DNA of 43,404 nt from Bacillota bacterium (GCA_012839815.1 DUMQ01000037.1:1-43404); one strand, 5' to 3'; shown: positions 25,463-33,976, counted from the stretch's first letter. Notes: a model not told the origin generated them from the sequence alone. Translations and numbers: made by a program.

Positions 25463-26269
25463 ATGGAGAGTGAAACGTTCGAACCGAAAATTGTGGCGTT
25501 TCTGTGCAACTGGTGCTCGTATGCCGGTGCTGACCTCGCAGGCACGTCTAGGCTCTACTATCCAGCCAACGTACGCGCCATCAGGGTGATGTGCTCGGGC
25601 AGGGTCGACCCTGCGATGATGATCAGGCCTTTCATAGACGGTGCCGACGGGGTTCTCGTGCTCGGATGCCATTTCGGGGATTGCCATTACCTCACGGGTA
25701 ATTACCAGACTGACCAGCGTGTGAGAATCGTATGGGAGGTGCTCCGCCAGGTCGGCGTAGATCCCGGGCGGCTGCATCTTGACTGGGTTTCGGCGGCCGA
25801 GGGCGCCAGATTTGCCGAGATCGTTGAGGAATTTTGCAACAGGATGAGGCACATGGGGCCGCTGCAGGCTTCGCTTCCGTCCGGGCCATTGCCTTATGAC
25901 CTGCCCCTGGCCCTGGCGATAGCGGCTGAAATCGTGGAGGGCGAGAGATTCAGGTGGCTCTTGGGAAGGCTGCGCGAGCTCCGCGAGCAGGGAAGCGTAT
26001 ATGGTGAGAGGATCGATGCGGCCAGGCTTGAGCAGCTGGTGCGGGATGTCATAGCCGAGGAGTACGTGCGGGCAGGCGTGCAGGTCCTTGCGGCGCGCGA
26101 ACCCCTATCTGTTAAGGATATGGCATCGAAGCTCGGGCTGGCCGCCAGGGATGTATTAAAGCAGGTTGCGTACTTGAAAAAACGCGGGGTCCTCGATATT
26201 TACGATGTCCGGCAACAATCGCCAAGGTACCAGTCAACTACGCGTATAGGGGTAGATGACCTTGGATAA
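25463..26269 (+). CDS. MvhD-type subunit with a C-terminal winged-helix-like extension (MvhD2)
   Basis: Residues 1-135 are a normal MvhD: C15-N-W-C18, C44-S-G-R and G-C69-H-F-G-D-C74-H-Y-L-T-G-N, enough for the [2Fe-2S] cluster. Residues 140-268 are an added part. A helical stretch is followed, at about 213-250, by E-P-L-S-V-K-D-M-A-S-K-L-G-L with L-K-K-R-G-V-L-D-I-Y-D, which looks like a winged-helix domain. Such a domain could bind DNA, a partner protein or HdrA. The gene starts immediately after the hdrA2 stop and overlaps hdrA3 by 14 bp, so it is co-translated with the complex. Confidence 0.85.
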   Translation: MESETFEPKIVAFLCNWCSYAGADLAGTSRLYYPANVRAIRVMCSGRVDPAMMIRPFIDGADGVLVLGCHFGDCHYLTGNYQTDQRVRIVWEVLRQVGVDPGRLHLDWVSAAEGARFAEIVEEFCNRMRHMGPLQASLPSGPLPYDLPLALAIAAEIVEGERFRWLLGRLRELREQGSVYGERIDAARLEQLVRDVIAEEYVRAGVQVLAAREPLSVKDMASKLGLAARDVLKQVAYLKKRGVLDIYDVRQQSPRYQSTTRIGVDDLG

Positions 26270-29200
26270 CAGGGATAATATGGATAATGATGTTGGAGCC
26301 AAGAGTGTCGGGGCTGTGTTGGTCGTAGGTGGCGGGATCGGGGGTATGCAGGCGGCCCTTGATCTCGCAAATTCGGGCTTTAAGGTGTATATGGTGGAGG
26401 CAAAACCAGCCATCGGGGGTGCCATGGCGCAGCTCGATAAGACCTTCCCGACTAACGATTGCTCCATGTGCATAATGTCGCCCAAGCTTGTTGAGTGCGG
26501 CAGGCACTTGAATATTGAGGTGATCCCCAACAGCGAGGTGACGGGGCTCGATGGCAGCCCGGGGGACTTCACGGTGACGGTGAAGACGAGGGCGAGGTAT
26601 ATCGACCCCCACAGGTGTACGGGATGCGGGCTGTGCGCCGAGCATTGCCCTGTCAGCGCGGCGCGGGATGCCTTCAATGCGGGGCTCTCGAGCCGGCCGT
26701 CGGTGTACATCGACTACCCGCAGGCCGTGCCGCTCGCCTATACCATTGACAGGGAAACATGCATAGGCTGCGGGCTGTGCGAGAATATCTGCATGGCCGG
26801 CGCCGTGAGATACGATGATGCCGCGAGCACGCGGGAACTCAATGTCGGTGCCATCATCCTGGCGCTGGGCTTTGAGCCGTATGATCCCGGGCAGATGGCC
26901 GAGTACGGCTACGGGCGCTATCCAAATGTGGTTACCAGCGTGGAGTTTGAACGCATTCTGAGCGCCTCGGGGCCGTTCGAGGGGAGGGTCCTCCGGCCCT
27001 CCGACGGCGACATACCCCGGAAGATCGCATTCATCCAGTGCGTGGGCTCGAGGGACAGGTCCTGCGGCAATGAATACTGTTCATCCGTATGCTGCATGTA
27101 TGCGAGCAAGGAGGCCGTGATCGCAAAGGAACACGCCCCCGGTGTCGAGCCTACCATATTCTATATGGATATGCGCTCTTACGGGAAGGGTTTCGATAGC
27201 TACATCGAAAGGGCCAAGTCCGAATACGGCGTCAGGTATATAAGGACGCGCGTGGCCGATATCTCGGAGGTTCCCGAGACGAATAACCTCATCGTTTCGT
27301 ATGAGGACGAAGTTGGAAGGGTTGTAACGGAAGAATTTGACCTGGTCGTGCTGAGCGTGGGCCTGGAGCCCCCGAAGAGCGCGGCAGGCCTGGCGCGGGC
27401 CCTGGGCATAGAGCTCGATGAGTACGGCTTTGCCAGGACCGGGACCTTCGACCCTGTGGAGACTTCGCGCCCCGGGGTTTTCGTGTGCGGCGCAATGCAG
27501 GGGCCCAAGGATATACCGGAGACGGTGACGCAGGCGAGCGGGGCGGCAGGCGCGGCTGCGGCGCTCCTGGCGAGCGCTCGCGGGAGCCTGGTCCGGGAGA
27601 AGACTTACCCTCCGGAGAAGGATCTCAGGGGCAAGGGCCCCCGGATCGGGGTTTTCGTATGCCACTGTGGCATCAACATCGGCGGCGTAGTCGACGTCCC
27701 GGCCGTTGTCGAGTACGCCAGGACGCTACCCCATGTGGTCTACGCCGAGCGAAACCTTTATACCTGCTCCCAGGATACGCAGAAGCGAATCCAGGAGAAG
27801 ATCCAGGAGCACGGTCTCACAAGGGTTGTTGTGGCATCGTGCACACCACGGACGCACGAGCCCCTTTTCCAGGAGACCATCCGCGAGGCCGGGCTGAATC
27901 ATTACCTCTTCGCCATGGCGAACATTCGCGACCAGTGTTCATGGGTACACATGCACGAGCCGGAGCTCGCCACGGAAAAGGCCAAGGACCTTGTCCGGAT
28001 GGCCGTCGCAAGGGCGGCGCTCCTGGAGCCCCTGGAGCGGCTGCCAATCCCGGTGAAGCATTCGGCCCTTATCATAGGCGGCGGCCTTGCGGGCATGACG
28101 GCTGCGCTCGACGTGGCGCGGCAGGGCTTTGAGGTGCACCTGGTGGAGAGGGAGGGCGAGCTGGGCGGCCATCTCAATAGAATATATTTCACGCTCAAGG
28201 GTGAGGATGTGCAGGAGCGCCTCAGGGATCTCATTCGCAGGATCGACGGCGAGCCGCTCATCCACGTTTACCCGGGGTGTGTCGTGACCGAGATAGCGGG
28301 ATACGTGGGCAATTTCAAGAGCAAGATCGCGCCGGTCGGTGGCGGCATCGAGGCCGAGGTCGAGCACGGCGTCGTCATAGTGGCAACCGGGGCGGGCGAA
28401 TTCAAGCCTGACAAGTACCTTTACGGCGAGGATCCAAGGGTCATTACCCAGTCCGAGCTCGAGGAGCTGCTCGCGACGGGAAAGATTCAACCAGGTAGCC
28501 GCGCGGCGAGCACCGGTACCGGCCGCACCTTTGTGATGATCCAGTGCGTGGGCTCGCGTGAGGGCGAGCGAAACTACTGCAGCAGGATTTGCTGTAGCGA
28601 GGCGGTGAAAAACGCCCTCAGGTTAAAGGCTGCGGACCCTGAGGCCAACATATATGTCCTCTACCGGGATATCAGGACCTATGGGGAAAGGGAGGTATAC
28701 TTCCAGCGGGCTCGAGCGGCCGGTGTGGTCTTCATACGCTACCCCGAGGATGAGCCCCCGGTGGTCGAGCCGGTAGCCGGGCCTGAGGTCGAGCAAGGGG
28801 GCAAAGGGAAGCCTGTAGGTGAGCTCCGGGTGGTGGTGCGCGATACGCTGCTCGGGAGCAAGGTCGCCATACCGGCCGATATGGTGGTGCTCGCTGCCGC
28901 TATCGTGCCTAATGATTCCAACCGCGAGCTGGCCCAGATGCTGAAGGTTCCCCTCGATGATAACGGCTTCTTCCTTGAGGCTCATATGAAGCTGCGGCCC
29001 GTGGATTTTGCCACGGAGGGGGTATTCCTGGCGGGACTGGCGCATGCGCCGAAGTCAATAGATGAGACGGTGGCGCAGGCTCATGCGGCGGCCGCGCGGG
29101 CATGCACCGTCCTGAGCCTGGAGGAGATCAGGAGTGATGGCATAAAGTCCGAGGTCAACAAGGCGCGGTGCAGCGGGTGCGGGATGTGCGTCGATGTTTG

Positions 29201-29363
29201 CCAGTACAAGGCGATCGAGCTTGATTTCAAGGAACGCGTTGCTAAAATCAATGCCGCCCTGTGCAAGGGCTGCGGCGCGTGCGCCGCGACATGCCGGTGC
29301 GGGGCGATAACCCTGAAGGGTTTCACGGATGAGGAGATACTGGCGGAGGTGAACGCGATATGA
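26256..29363 (+). CDS. Double-module HdrA-like protein, 1035 residues (HdrA3)
   Basis: This reads as two HdrA units in one chain. Half one has FAD motif GGGIGG at 25-30, Cys70/72, two inserted [4Fe-4S] motifs (Cys121-131 and Cys169-179) and FIQCVGSRD near 259. Half two begins at G-P-R-I-G-V-F-V-C-H-C-G (461-472), a second HdrA N-terminal domain, then GGGLAG at 608-613, another IQCVGSR, and a C-terminal ferredoxin domain (CSGCGMC, CKGCGAC). Canonical HdrA is about 650 residues. The halves carry different surrounding domains, so this is not a simple tandem copy. It is coupled to mvhD2 upstream and mvhD3 downstream (4-bp overlap), suggesting an electron hub between the Flox part and HdrABC. Confidence 0.9.
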   Translation: MTLDNRDNMDNDVGAKSVGAVLVVGGGIGGMQAALDLANSGFKVYMVEAKPAIGGAMAQLDKTFPTNDCSMCIMSPKLVECGRHLNIEVIPNSEVTGLDGSPGDFTVTVKTRARYIDPHRCTGCGLCAEHCPVSAARDAFNAGLSSRPSVYIDYPQAVPLAYTIDRETCIGCGLCENICMAGAVRYDDAASTRELNVGAIILALGFEPYDPGQMAEYGYGRYPNVVTSVEFERILSASGPFEGRVLRPSDGDIPRKIAFIQCVGSRDRSCGNEYCSSVCCMYASKEAVIAKEHAPGVEPTIFYMDMRSYGKGFDSYIERAKSEYGVRYIRTRVADISEVPETNNLIVSYEDEVGRVVTEEFDLVVLSVGLEPPKSAAGLARALGIELDEYGFARTGTFDPVETSRPGVFVCGAMQGPKDIPETVTQASGAAGAAAALLASARGSLVREKTYPPEKDLRGKGPRIGVFVCHCGINIGGVVDVPAVVEYARTLPHVVYAERNLYTCSQDTQKRIQEKIQEHGLTRVVVASCTPRTHEPLFQETIREAGLNHYLFAMANIRDQCSWVHMHEPELATEKAKDLVRMAVARAALLEPLERLPIPVKHSALIIGGGLAGMTAALDVARQGFEVHLVEREGELGGHLNRIYFTLKGEDVQERLRDLIRRIDGEPLIHVYPGCVVTEIAGYVGNFKSKIAPVGGGIEAEVEHGVVIVATGAGEFKPDKYLYGEDPRVITQSELEELLATGKIQPGSRAASTGTGRTFVMIQCVGSREGERNYCSRICCSEAVKNALRLKAADPEANIYVLYRDIRTYGEREVYFQRARAAGVVFIRYPEDEPPVVEPVAGPEVEQGGKGKPVGELRVVVRDTLLGSKVAIPADMVVLAAAIVPNDSNRELAQMLKVPLDDNGFFLEAHMKLRPVDFATEGVFLAGLAHAPKSIDETVAQAHAAAARACTVLSLEEIRSDGIKSEVNKARCSGCGMCVDVCQYKAIELDFKERVAKINAALCKGCGACAATCRCGAITLKGFTDEEILAEVNAI

Positions 29364-29824
29364 AAATGAACCAGGAGGGCGAGTGGGAGCCGAAGATCGT
29401 CGCATTCCTCTGCAACTGGTGCTCCTACGCTGGCGCGGACCTCGCTGGGACCAGCAGGATCCAGTATCCGCCCAACGTCAGGGTCATCCGGGTGCCGTGC
29501 TCGGGGCGGGTCGACCCGCTCCTCATCCTGAAATGCCTGCAGCGTGGCGCCGACGGCGTGCTAGTATCGGGGTGCCACCCCGGCGACTGCCATTATATAG
29601 CAGGCAATTACCTCGCCAGGCGCAAATTCGCCATGTTAAAGAGGCTTATTGAATATCTCGGCGTGGAGGAGGGAAGGGTTCAGTTTTCGTGGGTCTCCGC
29701 CGCCGAGGGCGAGAAATTTGCGGATGTCATCAAGACTGTGACGAGGCGCGTCAGGGAGCTGGGCCCGGCCCGTAAATTGGTCAAGGTGAGGGAGATGCAG
29801 GGAGGGGCGGGCGCGAGTTTATGA
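29360..29824 (+). CDS. MvhD/FloxD-type electron-transfer subunit (MvhD3)
   Basis: The 154-residue protein has the full MvhD set: C18-N-W-C21-S-Y-A-G-A-D, C47-S-G-R-V-D-P and G-C72-H-P-G-D-C77-H-Y. It should carry a [2Fe-2S] cluster and link the NAD(P)H-oxidising Flox subunits to an HdrA flavin. Its start overlaps the hdrA3 stop by 4 bp, and its stop overlaps floxC by 4 bp, so it is embedded in one translational chain with both partners. In Desulfovibrio-type clusters the equivalent gene is called floxD. Confidence 0.92.
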   Translation: MKMNQEGEWEPKIVAFLCNWCSYAGADLAGTSRIQYPPNVRVIRVPCSGRVDPLLILKCLQRGADGVLVSGCHPGDCHYIAGNYLARRKFAMLKRLIEYLGVEEGRVQFSWVSAAEGEKFADVIKTVTRRVRELGPARKLVKVREMQGGAGASL

Positions 29825-30828
29825 GCGATTTACTTGGCGTGAGCGGCATAATGAGCGGTATAGGCGGTATGAATAACTGGAAGAGAGATAGCGACGTGAA
29901 CGGTGCTGCTGCCAACGAGGCCGCGGACAGAGTTGCACAGGATATCAGACGCATAGCCCGGAAGCTCCTCAGCGACGGGGAGGTTGACGTATTCATCGGT
30001 TACGGGCAGGGGACCCTGCCTTCAAGGGTCACGCCTGTATTTATAACCCGGCCCGAGGACGCCGATGCCCTCATCTGGGACGCGCGCTGCGAGAATGACC
30101 TCGTCGTTTACCTGCCGGGGATCGAGGGCAAGGCCGGCGTAGTCGTAAAGGGCTGCGATGGTAGGGCCCTGGCTCGTCTTCTGGCTGAGAAGCAGGTCGA
30201 GCGCGACCGGCTCAAGATCGTTGCCGTCGAGTGTGCGGGCGTGATCGACCGGAAGAGCGTGAAGAGGGACGGGGGCAATAGAGTCCATTTGCACCCGTCG
30301 TGCCAGGTGTGCGAGGAGCGTACGGCCCCGGTTTACGATTTCCTGGCAGGGGGCGCCACGGGCCCCGTCGTACCGGGCGGCCCAGGCGATAAGAGCGGGA
30401 GCCGCGATCCCTTCGGCGAGATAAGGGAGTTTGAGGCTAGAGCGAGCGAGGAACGCTGGAATTATTTTTCTCAGGAATTTGACCGCTGCATCCTGTGCTA
30501 TGCATGCCGGCAGGCGTGCCCGCTCTGTTATTGCCCGGAATGCTTCGCGGACAGGGCGACTCCCAAGTGGATAGGCAAGGACCGGGCGCTCTCGGACAAG
30601 ATGGTATTCCACCTGGGGCGCGCCATTCACCTGGCGGGGAGGTGCATCGATTGCGGGGCGTGCGTGCGCGCTTGCCCCATGGGTATCGACCTGAGGAAGC
30701 TCACGAGGAAGATGGAGAAAGACGCCAGGGAGCTTTTTGGTTACGAGGCTGGCAAGGCCGCGGCCGCAGGCGCGCTGCCGCTCTTCGCTTCATTTACGAG
30801 GGAGGATCCTGACGATTTCATCTTATAA
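29821..30828 (+). CDS. FloxC-like iron-sulfur subunit
   Basis: The 335-residue protein has an N-terminal alpha/beta part with a V-K-G-C-D-G-R motif, as in FrhB/formate-dehydrogenase-beta-like proteins. A dicluster ferredoxin end follows: C-I-L-C-Y-A-C-R-Q-A-C-P with extra Cys in L-C-Y-C-P-E-C, then C-I-D-C-G-A-C-V-R-A-C-P. There is no membrane segment. By position between mvhD3 and the FloxB/FloxA-like genes it corresponds to FloxC of Hdr-Flox complexes. The name is by context and motif, not by a search. The first 15 residues are poor in conserved features, so the true start could be ATG 29851 or 29869. Confidence 0.8.
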   Translation: MSDLLGVSGIMSGIGGMNNWKRDSDVNGAAANEAADRVAQDIRRIARKLLSDGEVDVFIGYGQGTLPSRVTPVFITRPEDADALIWDARCENDLVVYLPGIEGKAGVVVKGCDGRALARLLAEKQVERDRLKIVAVECAGVIDRKSVKRDGGNRVHLHPSCQVCEERTAPVYDFLAGGATGPVVPGGPGDKSGSRDPFGEIREFEARASEERWNYFSQEFDRCILCYACRQACPLCYCPECFADRATPKWIGKDRALSDKMVFHLGRAIHLAGRCIDCGACVRACPMGIDLRKLTRKMEKDARELFGYEAGKAAAAGALPLFASFTREDPDDFIL

Positions 30829-30830
30829 AC

Positions 30831-30847
30831 TTATGAGCATTATGAGC
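30831..30847. repeat. 8-bp direct repeat just after the floxC-like stop
   Basis: TTATGAGC occurs at 30831 and 30840, two bases after the TAA stop, followed by TTATGG. Confidence 0.8.
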
Positions 30848-30894
30848 TTATGGATGTAACGTCCGGTGCGTGCTGGGCGATGAGCAATTTGTTT

Positions 30895-30952
30895 TAAACC
30901 TGGCGGTTTATCCCTTATACATATAACACAATACCTAAATTCACATAATGTG
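30895..30952. promoter_or_regulatory. Hairpin and palindromic operator candidate before the floxB-like gene
   Basis: TAAACC-TGGC-GGTTTA is a perfect 6-bp stem at 30895-30910. CACAT-A-ATGTG is a perfect 5-bp palindrome at 30942-30952, about 18 bp before the ATG. The region between is AT-rich (TTATACATATAAC) and may hold a -10 box. A promoter here would allow floxBA to be expressed apart from the upstream island. Confidence 0.45.
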
Positions 30953-30970
30953 TTGAGAGGTGCTTTTTAA

Positions 30971-32146
30971 ATGCATGGTACCGCCGGTCTGGATCGTACG
31001 GGTGGTCCCGGGGTCGCAGGCGTTAGCGTTATGAGCAAGGAGGGGCTGGCCGGTTTCCTGAACGGCCTCATCGCCAGGTTCCGGGTGTTTGCCCCGGTTC
31101 AGGAGGCGGGGACGACGAGGTTTGCCCCGGTATCATCAGCGGGCGAGGTAATGATGCCCACCACCGTCACCTCGCGGCCGCTCAAGGAGCTGTTCCTGCC
31201 CCCAAGTGAGACGCTTTTGGAATTTGAGGTCGAGACGTCAGGCGGCATGGTTGGTGAAGTCAAGGTCGAGCCTGCCGAGCCTGGCGTGGGCGACATGCCC
31301 CGGGTCGTCTTCGGGGCGCGGCCCTGCGATGCGAGGAGCCTCCTATTGCTAGATAAGGTTTTTGATTCAACTGATTACAAGGACGGCCATTACATCGCCA
31401 GGCGGAGAGGGACAGCGATAATCTCTGTCGCCTGCAGCGAACCCGCGGAGATATGCTTTTGCACCTCCACGGGCGGAGGCCCGTTTGATGAAGCGGGATC
31501 CGATGTTATCCTCGAAGACGTGGGAGATGTTTACCTTATAAAGGTCATTACGGAGCGAGGGGCAGGGCTCCTCGCCGGGCTTGAGGGCGTCGTGCCGGGA
31601 TTCCGGCGACTTTCTGAACAGGCGGAAGGAGATGCGCTACCGGGGCAGCTGCTACCGCTGCTACCGGAGCAGCTGCTGGCCGCGGAGAGGAATGCGAAGG
31701 AGCGGGCCGAGGCCGTGATCCCTGCGCTCGTCCCCGCGCGAGGGATCCATGAGAAGCTCAAGGGGATGTTTGAGCATGAGTGCTGGGGCGAGCTTTACCG
31801 CAAGTGCCTGGGGTGCGCTGCGTGCGCATACCTCTGCCCGACCTGCCACTGTTTTGATATAGCTGATGAGGCCGTCGATAACAAAGGCCGGAGAGTGCGA
31901 TGCTGGGACGCGTGCATGTTTCCCATGTTTACGCTCCACGCCTCGGGTCACAACCCGCGGCCGGGCCGGAAGGAGCGTTTCCGGCAGAGGGTTATGCACA
32001 AATTCAGCTATTTCATGGAGAATAACGGCGACATTGCCTGCGTCGGCTGCGGGCGCTGTATAGAGAATTGCCCGGTGAATATGGATATTCGCAGCGTTCT
32101 GGCCTCGCTGGACGCCGTATCCGCCGCATCCGCGGGTACGGTTTGA
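30971..32146 (+). CDS. FloxB-like iron-sulfur subunit (sulfhydrogenase beta/AsrA-like)
   Basis: The 391-residue protein has a middle segment V-F-G-A-R-P-C-D-A-R-S-L and a C-terminal dicluster ferredoxin: C-L-G-C-A-A-C-A-Y-L-C-P with C-H-C, then C-V-G-C-G-R-C-I-E-N-C-P. This is the architecture of HydB of sulfhydrogenases and AsrA of sulfite reductases, which pass electrons from an NAD(P)H-oxidising partner. No NiFe hydrogenase or sulfite reductase subunits are present, so the Flox role fits. ATG follows GAGAGGTG with an 8-bp gap. It is separated from floxC by 142 bp, the largest gap in the island. Confidence 0.85.
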   Translation: MHGTAGLDRTGGPGVAGVSVMSKEGLAGFLNGLIARFRVFAPVQEAGTTRFAPVSSAGEVMMPTTVTSRPLKELFLPPSETLLEFEVETSGGMVGEVKVEPAEPGVGDMPRVVFGARPCDARSLLLLDKVFDSTDYKDGHYIARRRGTAIISVACSEPAEICFCTSTGGGPFDEAGSDVILEDVGDVYLIKVITERGAGLLAGLEGVVPGFRRLSEQAEGDALPGQLLPLLPEQLLAAERNAKERAEAVIPALVPARGIHEKLKGMFEHECWGELYRKCLGCAACAYLCPTCHCFDIADEAVDNKGRRVRCWDACMFPMFTLHASGHNPRPGRKERFRQRVMHKFSYFMENNGDIACVGCGRCIENCPVNMDIRSVLASLDAVSAASAGTV

Positions 32147-32196
32147 ATCCGCGGTTCCTGTTTGAGTGTGAGCGCTGCGTTTGAGCGTCGTTTGAG
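32141..32196. repeat. Four GTTTGA(G) copies, the first containing a stop codon
   Basis: Copies start at 32141, 32160, 32179 and 32190. The first contains the floxB-like TGA stop; the last lies next to the ribosome site of the following gene. Confidence 0.8.
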
Positions 32197-32202
32197 GGAA
32201 GG

Positions 32203-33099
32203 GTGAGAGCTTTGCAGTATGCCGAGCAGACTCCAGGTCCAGCTCCAGATCCAGGTACGGTGCGGGATGTTTACCTGCCCCACATAGCGAGGATCAGGAA
32301 GATAACGCAGGAGACGGATTCGAGCGACGTTAAAACATTCGAGGTTGTATTCTTGGACGAAAACGCCTGGCAGGGTTTCAAATACGCCCCTGGCCAGTTC
32401 GCAGAGCTTTCGGTATTTGGGGTCGGCGAGGCCCCGATCTCCATCACCTCATCCCCGACTCAAGAGGGCTACCTTGAGTTCAGTGTAAAACGGATGGGCG
32501 CTGTGACGAGCGCCCTGCACTACCTTGAGGAGGGCGCGGTTATCGGGGTGCGCGGTCCCTATGGGAATACATTCCCCATTGATGACATGAGGGGGCGGGA
32601 CATAATATTCATAGGCGGGGGTATAGGCCTCGCTCCCCTGAGGTCGCTCATAAATTACATGCTCTCGTCGAAATACAGGGCGGATTTCGGCAGGATCGAC
32701 ATCATCTATGGCGCCAGGAGTCCGGGTGACCTGGTATTCAAATGGGAGCTTGAGAAATGGCAGCAGCGCCGCGACATGAGTCTGGTGGTCACAGTTGACA
32801 GGGGCGACGATACCTGGACGGGAAAGGTTGGCTTTGTGCCTGCCGTCCTCAAGGAGATTGCGCCGGCGCCCGGAGGCGCCGTGGCGGTTACGTGTGGTCC
32901 GCCAATCATGATCAAGTTTGTGATCCAAAACCTGCTCGAGCTCGGCTTTGCGCCCGAGCAGATTGTCACGACGCTGGAGATGAGGATGAAGTGCGGCATA
33001 GGCAAGTGCGGGCGCTGCAACATCGGTTCGAAATATGTGTGCAAAGACGGGCCGGTATTCACCTACGCCCAACTCAGGGAGATACCAAAGGAGTATTGA
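32203..33099 (+). CDS. FloxA-like FAD/NAD(P)-binding oxidoreductase (sulfhydrogenase gamma/AsrB-like)
   Basis: The 298-residue protein is of the ferredoxin-NADP reductase fold. FAD is bound by P-I-S-I-T-S-S-P near residue 82, NAD(P) by G-G-G-I-G-L-A-P-L-R near 142, and a C-terminal [2Fe-2S] site has C-G-I-G-K-C-G-R-C-N-I-G and a later Cys. It should oxidise NAD(P)H and pass electrons to the FloxB-like subunit. The start is uncertain: GTG 32203 sits close to GGGAAGG, while TTG 32212 has better spacing; conserved sequence begins later either way. It is the last gene of the island and is followed by a strong terminator. Confidence 0.9.
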   Translation: MRALQYAEQTPGPAPDPGTVRDVYLPHIARIRKITQETDSSDVKTFEVVFLDENAWQGFKYAPGQFAELSVFGVGEAPISITSSPTQEGYLEFSVKRMGAVTSALHYLEEGAVIGVRGPYGNTFPIDDMRGRDIIFIGGGIGLAPLRSLINYMLSSKYRADFGRIDIIYGARSPGDLVFKWELEKWQQRRDMSLVVTVDRGDDTWTGKVGFVPAVLKEIAPAPGGAVAVTCGPPIMIKFVIQNLLELGFAPEQIVTTLEMRMKCGIGKCGRCNIGSKYVCKDGPVFTYAQLREIPKEY

Positions 33100-33119
33100 T
33101 ACGTTATCTCCGACAGCCT

Positions 33120-33165
33120 GGCCTGGTCTCCGCCAACCCCGGGGAGACCGGGCCCTTCGTTTTCA
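33120..33165 (+). terminator. Terminator closing the redox island
   Basis: GGCC-T-GGTCTCC pairs with GGAGACC-G-GGCC across a short loop, followed by CTTCGTTTTC. The stem is long and GC-rich. Confidence 0.85.
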
Positions 33166-33308
33166 TTGGAGGCGTGGTCGCGGCATCGAGCATCAGCCGC
33201 ATCATGTTTGGACATACTAAAAATGACTGTAGAAAATGATTGCATCGTGCCTGGTAGCAGCTGCATTGCGCCTGGCGGGGAAGAATCTAAAAATTGGAGG
33301 TTGAGAGC

Positions 33309-33755
33309 ATGAGCTTAATCAGATGGGATCCGTTCGATGATCTGGTTTCCCTTAGGGAGACCATAAACAGGATGTTTGACGATACCTTTGCCAGGAGAGG
33401 GGCGCCGGGCTTCTTTGGAGGCCGGGTATGGCAACCCTCCGTGGATATGTATGAAACAGAAAACGACATTGTTATTAAGGCCAATTTGCCGGGCATGGAC
33501 CCCAAAGACGTGGATATAACCCTCACTGATAATGCTATAACCATAAGGGGCGAAATGAAGCAGGAAAAGGCCATCGACGATAAGGCCTTCCATCGCCGCG
33601 AGAGGATGTACGGGGCGTTTAGCAGGACGCTCCCGTTGACAAGTCCCGTGAAACGCGAAGAAGCGAAGGCGAGCTTCAAGAATGGGGTCCTCGAGGTCGT
33701 CCTGCCCAAGGCTGAGGAGGCGAGGGGTAAAGGTTACAAGATCAATATTCAGTGA
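33309..33755 (+). CDS. Hsp20/alpha-crystallin family small heat-shock protein
   Basis: The 148-residue protein has the alpha-crystallin domain: V-D-M-Y-E-T-E-N-D-I-V-I near 44-55, A-N-L-P-G-M near 58-63, then the hallmark A-S-F-K-N-G-V-L-E-V-V-L-P. It ends in I-N-I, an I-x-I tail used for oligomer contacts. ATG 33309 has TGGAGG 8 bp upstream; an earlier codon at 33294 is less likely. These proteins hold unfolded proteins for refolding. No CIRCE element is visible upstream. The last six codons plus stop are tandemly duplicated. Confidence 0.95.
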   Translation: MSLIRWDPFDDLVSLRETINRMFDDTFARRGAPGFFGGRVWQPSVDMYETENDIVIKANLPGMDPKDVDITLTDNAITIRGEMKQEKAIDDKAFHRRERMYGAFSRTLPLTSPVKREEAKASFKNGVLEVVLPKAEEARGKGYKINIQ

Positions 33756-33776
33756 GCAAGATCAACATTCAGTAAG
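33737..33776. repeat. 20-bp tandem duplication of the hsp20 3' end including the stop codon
   Basis: Copy one (33737-33756) encodes Lys-Ile-Asn-Ile-Gln-stop(TGA). Copy two (33757-33776) is the same with two changes and ends in TAA. Confidence 0.9.
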
Positions 33777-33907
33777 TAAATATCGGGCCCGTATGTATGC
33801 ATCCCAAAGGGGCGAGGATTTATGCGTGCCGGTTTGAATCAAAAATAGATGCCTCCAGTGGAAAAAGCTCCCCATAGAGGAATAAACACTCATCAACGGG
33901 TTCATAA

Positions 33908-33929
33908 TTAAAATAAATATTATTTTTAA
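33908..33929. promoter_or_regulatory. AT-only inverted repeat upstream of the coiled-coil gene
   Basis: AAAATAA-ATA-TTATTTT (33910-33926) is a perfect 7-bp inverted repeat inside a 22-bp AT-only stretch, in a GC-rich genome. It lies about 47 bp before the next ATG and may be a promoter or UP-like element. Confidence 0.4.
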
Positions 33930-33976
33930 GGAAGAGAATTGCAGGTTTAGAGAATCCGTGGATTGGAGGTGTTCCT

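Noticed and set aside
24248-25852. Minus-strand 534-codon open frame across hdrA2 and mvhD2
   Set aside because: Long antisense frames are expected in GC-rich genes; the plus strand is clearly coding with complete motifs.
16968-29824. Qmo complex or benzoyl-CoA reductase (Bam) system
   Set aside because: No membrane QmoC, no APS reductase genes and no BamB/C; metV and metF point to C1 metabolism.
29821-33099. Cytoplasmic NiFe sulfhydrogenase or anaerobic sulfite reductase
   Set aside because: Beta/gamma-like subunits are present, but no NiFe large or small subunit and no sirohaem AsrC-like gene; the MvhD/Hdr neighbours fit Flox.
33100-33308. CIRCE heat-shock operator before hsp20
   Set aside because: No TTAGCACTC-N9-GAGTGCTAA or near match is visible.
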